Positions 60,722 to 64,000 of a DNA stretch of 64,000 nucleotides are shown one piece after another. Each line of letters begins with the position of its first letter. The first letter of the stretch is position 1. Origin of the DNA: Smithella sp. (GTDB taxonomy: Bacteria; Desulfobacterota; Syntrophia; Syntrophales; Smithellaceae); the NCBI GenBank assembly GCA_012510495.1, contig JAAZHX010000109.1, forward strand, positions 1 through 64,000. The letters run 5' to 3'. Below the pieces are notes generated by a model that saw only the letters and a program-made list of their open reading frames with translations, did not search any database and was not told where the DNA came from. The translations under genes and the position numbers were made by a program.

Positions 60722-61129
60722 ATGAAACTGGCCCTGTCGGTATTTAAAGATTCCATTGCAACCGTTTTTGACTCGTCGGATCAGCTGTTGATTCTGGAGA
60801 CGGATCGCTCCAGCATTACCAAACGCGAGACAGTCCGGATTGACACGACAGACCCGAACCGTCGCGCGGCGAAGCTTCGGGAACAAGGCGTTGCGGGTTT
60901 GATCTGCGGCGCGATTTCCCGTCCCATGCAGGCAGCCATCGCCTCGTTGGGCATCGCGGTGTATCCGTTTATCCGCGGCACGGTGGAAGAAGTTCTTGCC
61001 GCCTATCAAAGCAACCGGCTGGGCCAGGATGCTTTTTCCTTGCCGGGCTGCCGCGGCCGCGGAGACGGCCGCGGCAAAGGGCGGCGCTTCCGTTGCCGCT
61101 GGAGACAAAACGGGAGCGGCTATCGATGA
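60722..61129 (+). CDS. Dinitrogenase iron-molybdenum-cofactor (NifX/ORP) family protein 1
   Basis: The 135-residue product has the NifX/NifB C-terminal fold: MKLALSVFKDSIATVFDSSDQLL, KLREQGVAGLICGAISRPMQAAIASLGIAVYPFIRG and VEEVLAAYQSNRLG. A Cys in LPGCRGRG and a tail rich in Gly, Arg and Lys follow (RGDGRGKGRRFRCRWR). Such proteins carry metal-sulfur cofactors; ORP of Desulfovibrio holds a Mo/Cu cluster. Start with AAGGAG upstream. It is the first gene behind the sigma-54 promoter. Metal type is unknown. Confidence 0.88.
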   Translation: MKLALSVFKDSIATVFDSSDQLLILETDRSSITKRETVRIDTTDPNRRAAKLREQGVAGLICGAISRPMQAAIASLGIAVYPFIRGTVEEVLAAYQSNRLGQDAFSLPGCRGRGDGRGKGRRFRCRWRQNGSGYR

Positions 61130-61154
61130 GGCATAACACCACAAGGAGATTAAA

Positions 61155-61475
61155 TTGAATTTATCAATCCCGAAAGAACTGTTCTTTACCAAAGGCGTCG
61201 GCACGCACCGTGAACAGCTTCACTCATTTGAGCTGGCGCTTCGGAATCCGGGCATCGAGAAATGTAATCTGGCGCAGGTCCCCAGCATTATGCCGCCCGA
61301 CTCCAAAATTATTTCCCGAACGGAGAGTCTCAAAAGGCTGCGGCCCGGGGCGATCACATTTTTTGTTATGAGCCGCGGCTGTTTTCATCCTCTGACCGGA
61401 TACGCACCCGGATCGAGGAGGCCATCAACAAAAACACGGCAAACCGGTAAAAACCGGAAGGAGGTAATTTCATGA
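61155..61475 (+). pseudogene. Pyruvoyl-dependent arginine decarboxylase, broken: N-terminal half only
   Basis: A TTG start with AAGGAG gives a frame reading [21 protein letters not shown], then [26 protein letters not shown] and ITFFVMSR, which matches PvlArgDC up to the start of its second half. The cleavage site Ser remains (VPSIMPP; usually SSI). From about residue 74 the frame leaves the family and ends at residue 106, overlapping the next start codon (ATGA). In another frame the same DNA reads [23 protein letters not shown]-like sequence (23 codons), the tail of an unrelated protein, so a deletion joined two genes. The enzyme cannot be active as a decarboxylase. Confidence 0.75.
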
Positions 61476-61681
61476 ACGGAAGAAATCAGACAGGCAGAGG
61501 AATGGGGGGAGGCCAGGGCCGCGGAGGCGGCGGACGAGGCCGCATGGGCGGCCCGGCGGCCGGCGGAGCGGTCGGAACCTGTCGTTGCCCCCAGTGTGGC
61601 CACACGCAGCCGCACGAACGGGGCGTGCCCTGCACACAGGTCAAATGTCCTCAGTGCGGCACGGCCTTGTTTAGAGAATAA
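61472..61681 (+). CDS. Gly/Arg-rich protein with C-terminal zinc ribbon
   Basis: The 69-residue product has an AAGGAGG upstream of its ATG. The first 35 residues are Gly, Arg and Met-rich ([19 protein letters not shown]), the rest a four-Cys zinc or iron ribbon ([18 protein letters not shown] and [13 protein letters not shown]). No family name is certain. The gene sits between the broken decarboxylase and DUF5320, in a run of metal- and glycine-rich proteins. Its start overlaps the previous stop. Confidence 0.75.
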   Translation: MNGRNQTGRGMGGGQGRGGGGRGRMGGPAAGGAVGTCRCPQCGHTQPHERGVPCTQVKCPQCGTALFRE

Positions 61682-61699
61682 GAAAGGAGGATAAAGATT

Positions 61700-62062
61700 A
61701 TGCCTAGAGGAGATGCAACAGGCCCGATGGGCATGGGCCCGATGACGGGAAGGGGCGCCGGATTTTGCGCGGGTTATGCCGCGCCCGGTTACATGAACAA
61801 CGCTCCTGCAAGAGCGTTCGGCATGAGGTTTGGAAGGGGCGCTGGATTTGGATGGGGCTTTCACGCGCGCGGATTTGGCCGGCGCAACCGCTTTTACGCG
61901 GGCGGCACACCGGTAAGAGCATGGGCCGGCAGGTGGAACGCGCCGATGACCGCGCCGGATCCTGAAATGGAAAAACAGGCGCTCAAAAATCAGGCGGAGG
62001 ATCTTCAGCTGCAATTGGACGCAATCAAAAAGCGCCTTGAAGAACTTTCGGTTCAAAGCTAA
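61700..62062 (+). CDS. DUF5320-family Gly/Met-rich protein
   Basis: The 120-residue protein begins MPRGDATGPMGMGPMTGRGAG and continues with Gly, Phe and Arg-rich sequence (GRGAGFGWGFHARGFGRR), with one Cys in FCAGY. It ends in an amphipathic coiled-coil helix (EMEKQALKNQAEDLQLQLDA, KKRLEEL). This is the DUF5320 pattern, common next to NifX/NifB-like genes in anaerobes. The function is unknown. AAAGGAGG precedes the ATG. Confidence 0.87.
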   Translation: MPRGDATGPMGMGPMTGRGAGFCAGYAAPGYMNNAPARAFGMRFGRGAGFGWGFHARGFGRRNRFYAGGTPVRAWAGRWNAPMTAPDPEMEKQALKNQAEDLQLQLDAIKKRLEELSVQS

Positions 62063-62142
62063 AATCAAGAACGTGCGGACGGGCGCCGCTCCCGGGACGT
62101 CCGTCCGCATTGTTCAAGATGCATGAAAAGAGGAAGGAAAAA

Positions 62143-62505
62143 ATGAAAATCGCATTCACCACCACCGGCGACGACTTATCGGCGCCGCTTGACAGCCGCT
62201 TCGGCCGCGCTCCGAAGTTTTTGATTTACGACATCGACGCCGGCGCGTTCACCCTAGCGGACAACCAACAGAACCTGAACGCGGCGCAGGGTGCGGGCAT
62301 TCAGTCCGCGCAGAACATCGCGCGTCTGGGTGCATCGGCGCTGGTCAGCGGACACTGCGGCCCCAAAGCCTTTCATGTGCTCCAGGCGGCGGGCATCAAA
62401 ATCTACTACTCTTCCGCCGCAACCGTAAAAGAAGCGCTGGAACTGTTCAAGGCCGGAAAGCTCCAGGAAGCGTCATCCGCCGACGTGGAAGGTCACTGGG
62501 TATGA
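62143..62505 (+). CDS. Dinitrogenase iron-molybdenum-cofactor (NifX/ORP) family protein 2
   Basis: The ATG at 62143 with GAGGAAGG upstream gives 120 residues: KIAFTTTGDDLSAPLDSRFGRAP, DNQQNLNAAQGAGIQSAQNIA, LVSGHCGPKAFHVLQAAGIKI and VKEALELFKAGKL. It is the more canonical member of the two, with one Cys in GHCGPKAF. The family is expected to bind a metal-sulfur cofactor or its precursor. The two copies in one operon share fold but little sequence. The stop overlaps the trmO start (ATGA). Confidence 0.92.
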   Translation: MKIAFTTTGDDLSAPLDSRFGRAPKFLIYDIDAGAFTLADNQQNLNAAQGAGIQSAQNIARLGASALVSGHCGPKAFHVLQAAGIKIYYSSAATVKEALELFKAGKLQEASSADVEGHWV

Positions 62506-62996
62506 AGACGGATTCGCGGATATGGCACCGGCCGATCGGCGTCATACACAGCGAACATAGCGCCGCGGAGAAAACGCCCATTCAGCCGGTTTATGCGAAG
62601 GGGTGCCGGGGGCGCGCCGAGATATTTCCGGAGTTTGCCGGGGGACTTCGCGACCTGGAGGGATTCTCGCATATCTACCTGATCTATCATTTTCACCGGG
62701 CGCCGGAAGCGAAACTGATCGTCAAGCCGTTTTTGCAGGATGTGGAGCGTGGCGTCTTTTCGACGCGGGCGCCCTGCCGCCCCAATCCCATCGGCCTGAG
62801 CGTCGTCGAACTTGTCAAAATGGAAGGCCATATTCTGCATGTCGATGGACTGGATATCCTTGACGGAACGCCGCTTCTGGACATCAAGCCCTACACGGAG
62901 AAGTTCGACCTGCATGACGTGAAGAAAAACGGCTGGCAGGACGAAGTGGACGAAACGACAGCCCGTATCCGGGGAAAGAGAGGTTTTCGATCATGA
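62502..62996 (+). CDS. trmO: tRNA (N6-threonylcarbamoyladenosine-A37) methyltransferase TrmO (TsaA/YaeB family)
   Basis: The 164-residue protein matches the TsaA/TrmO fold: RPIGVIHSEHS, LRDLEGFSHIYLIYHFHRAPE, GVFSTRAPCRPNPIGLSVVELVKMEG and LDIKPYTEKFD. It methylates t6A37 in tRNA-Thr using SAM. Its placement in a metal-cofactor operon is unusual; many such homologues in archaea and anaerobes are annotated only as YaeB. Starts and stops overlap both neighbours (ATGA). Confidence 0.87.
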   Translation: MKTDSRIWHRPIGVIHSEHSAAEKTPIQPVYAKGCRGRAEIFPEFAGGLRDLEGFSHIYLIYHFHRAPEAKLIVKPFLQDVERGVFSTRAPCRPNPIGLSVVELVKMEGHILHVDGLDILDGTPLLDIKPYTEKFDLHDVKKNGWQDEVDETTARIRGKRGFRS

Positions 62997-63865
62997 ACAC
63001 GCGTCTGGATTGCATTCCCTGCTTTATTCGCCAAGCCGCTGACGCGGTCCGCCTGTCGGCTCCGTCAGAGGAAGATCAGAACCGTCTGATGCGCAGCGTC
63101 CTCCAGTGCCTGGAAAACATCGACCTGCGGCTGGCGCCGCCGGCCGCCGCGCAAATGATTCACCGGCGTCTGCGCAGCCTCCTGCCCACGGGTGACCCTT
63201 ACCGGGCTTCCAAGGACCGCCACAATCAACTGGCGGCCAAGCTGATCCCCTCCATCCGGCGGCGCATCGAAGCCTCCTACGATCCTCTGACCATGGCGGT
63301 GCGCTACGCTATTACGGGCAACATCATCGATCTGGGCGCCAAAAGCAACGTGGGTTTCGGGGATATTTACGCCGAACTGCAAAGCGCGCCCATCCAGCCG
63401 ATTTTCGGAGATCTGGAAGCATTCAAAAAATCTGTTGCCCGGGCAAAGCAAATACTGTATCTGGCTGACAACGCCGGGGAAATTTTTTTCGACCGCCTGC
63501 TTATCGAGCAACTGGGCAGCGCAAAAATCACGCTGGCGGTGCGCGGTAAACCGGTGATCAACGACGCGACGCGCGAAGACGCGCTGGCGTCCGGGATGGA
63601 TGAAATCGCCCTGGTGATTGACAATGGTTCGGACGCGCCGGGAACGATTCTGGAGGATTGCAGCGCCGAGTTTCGCGCGCATTTTGATAAAGCGGATATG
63701 ATCATCGCCAAAGGACAGGGGAATTATGAAAGTCTCGCGAATGAAGACCGTCCTATCTTTTTTCTGTTTCGGACCAAATGCAGTGTCATCAGCCGCCGCT
63801 CGGGATATTCCATCGGGACGTATGTCGCGTTCCGGGGCGGCGCATCCCCGAGGGCGGACTGTTAA
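62993..63865 (+). CDS. DUF89 family protein (damage-control phosphatase type)
   Basis: The 290-residue product begins LDCIPCFIRQAADAVRLS with a CxxC, and has the metal-binding ILYLADNAGEIFFDRLLIEQL, VRGKPVINDATREDAL and MIIAKGQGNYESL motifs of DUF89/ARMT1. Such proteins dephosphorylate sugar or cofactor metabolites that arise by damage. The CxxC start is typical of the short prokaryotic subfamily. The ATG overlaps the trmO stop. Confidence 0.9.
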   Translation: MNTRLDCIPCFIRQAADAVRLSAPSEEDQNRLMRSVLQCLENIDLRLAPPAAAQMIHRRLRSLLPTGDPYRASKDRHNQLAAKLIPSIRRRIEASYDPLTMAVRYAITGNIIDLGAKSNVGFGDIYAELQSAPIQPIFGDLEAFKKSVARAKQILYLADNAGEIFFDRLLIEQLGSAKITLAVRGKPVINDATREDALASGMDEIALVIDNGSDAPGTILEDCSAEFRAHFDKADMIIAKGQGNYESLANEDRPIFFLFRTKCSVISRRSGYSIGTYVAFRGGASPRADC

Positions 63866-64000
63866 ATGAAACCTTCCGAAATTGCCTTTGAGCTCAGAAA
63901 GCATGCCCCTTTTACCTCGTTCGGCACGATCACCGGAATTGTCATCATGGCGTCATTTGTTCAGTTTCAGGTGCCGCGGGGCATCTCCGACACACTGTTC
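63866..64000 (+). CDS. Membrane protein, N-terminal fragment (3' end outside window)
   Basis: Forty-five codons are visible, starting one base after the DUF89 stop. The sequence MKPSEIAFELRKHAPFTSFG and ITGIVIMASFVQFQ has a short basic N-terminus and the first hydrophobic helix. The family cannot be fixed from this piece; similar N-termini occur in metal-transport-like membrane proteins. It probably continues the operon. Confidence 0.6.
   Translation, partial: MKPSEIAFELRKHAPFTSFGTITGIVIMASFVQFQVPRGISDTLF

Overview
The window looks like chromosomal DNA of a Gram-negative anaerobe, most likely a deltaproteobacterium (Desulfobacterota, perhaps near Syntrophus or Smithella). The lineage is inferred. 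It rests on a siroheme-dependent (Ahb) heme pathway, a two-gene minimal SUF (SmsCB-like) pair, a CRP/FNR regulator divergent from hcp-like and ferredoxin genes, a CoA-transferase/GNAT fusion, and a sigma-54 controlled NifX/ORP-like operon next to a DUF134 gene. Outer-membrane and envelope genes (patatin-barrel protein, lipoproteins, heptose adenylyltransferase) support a Gram-negative cell. No tRNA, rRNA, CRISPR array or intact transposon was found.

Layout. 1-9.4 kb: 3' end of rfbD, a large beta-helix lipoprotein, an ABC-F ATPase, a ferritin-like protein, SmsC/SmsB, a histone H1-like Lys/Ala repeat protein and a SPOR-NlpC/P60 lipoprotein. 9.4-16.6 kb (minus strand): CCA-adding enzyme, a TPP-riboswitch-led thiN-thiD-thiC unit, the queuosine genes queC-queE-queD, tatD and a 55-residue protein. 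16.6-19.3 kb: two peptide-type ABC permeases and a sugar-isomerase-like TIM barrel. 19.5-24.3 kb (plus): rsfS, comF, rfaE2, dksA, priA. 24.4-25.4 kb: two tandem paralogous helical proteins. 25.5-31 kb: fmt, a CoA-transferase/GNAT fusion, and a Crp/Fnr regulator divergent from a miniature hybrid-cluster-type protein and its ferredoxin partner.

31-41 kb: patatin-barrel protein, methyltransferase, mntP, hrpB, a scarred patch (ISL3 transposase remnant, DUF488 gene ending in an attC-like box), uvrC, a GDPD and a truncated flavoprotein. 41.4-53.3 kb (minus): a long cluster for tetrapyrrole synthesis (met8-like, ccsA/hemX-like, hemA, hemC, cobA-hemD, ahbC, hemB, ahbD and one siroheme-decarboxylase subunit) followed by polA. 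Together they cover glutamyl-tRNA reduction through siroheme to heme, except hemL and the second AhbA/AhbB subunit. A 175-bp palindromic element sits between hemA and hemC.

53.5-58.6 kb: an M29 aminopeptidase, a probable selenoprotein of the ArsC/Spx family (in-frame TGA at the conserved first Cys of the CXXC motif plus a downstream hairpin), a GGDEF remnant, a eukaryotic-type hexokinase, a monoacylglycerol-lipase-like hydrolase, a DUF1893 protein and a membrane protein. 58.8-64 kb: DUF134 protein, PAS-AAA-Fis sigma-54 activator, nested palindromes (probable activator sites), a -24/-12 promoter, and an operon with two NifX-like proteins, a broken pyruvoyl arginine decarboxylase, a Gly-rich zinc ribbon, a DUF5320 protein, TrmO, a DUF89 protein and the start of a membrane protein.

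Most start sites were chosen by Shine-Dalgarno position and family length; several are TTG or GTG.
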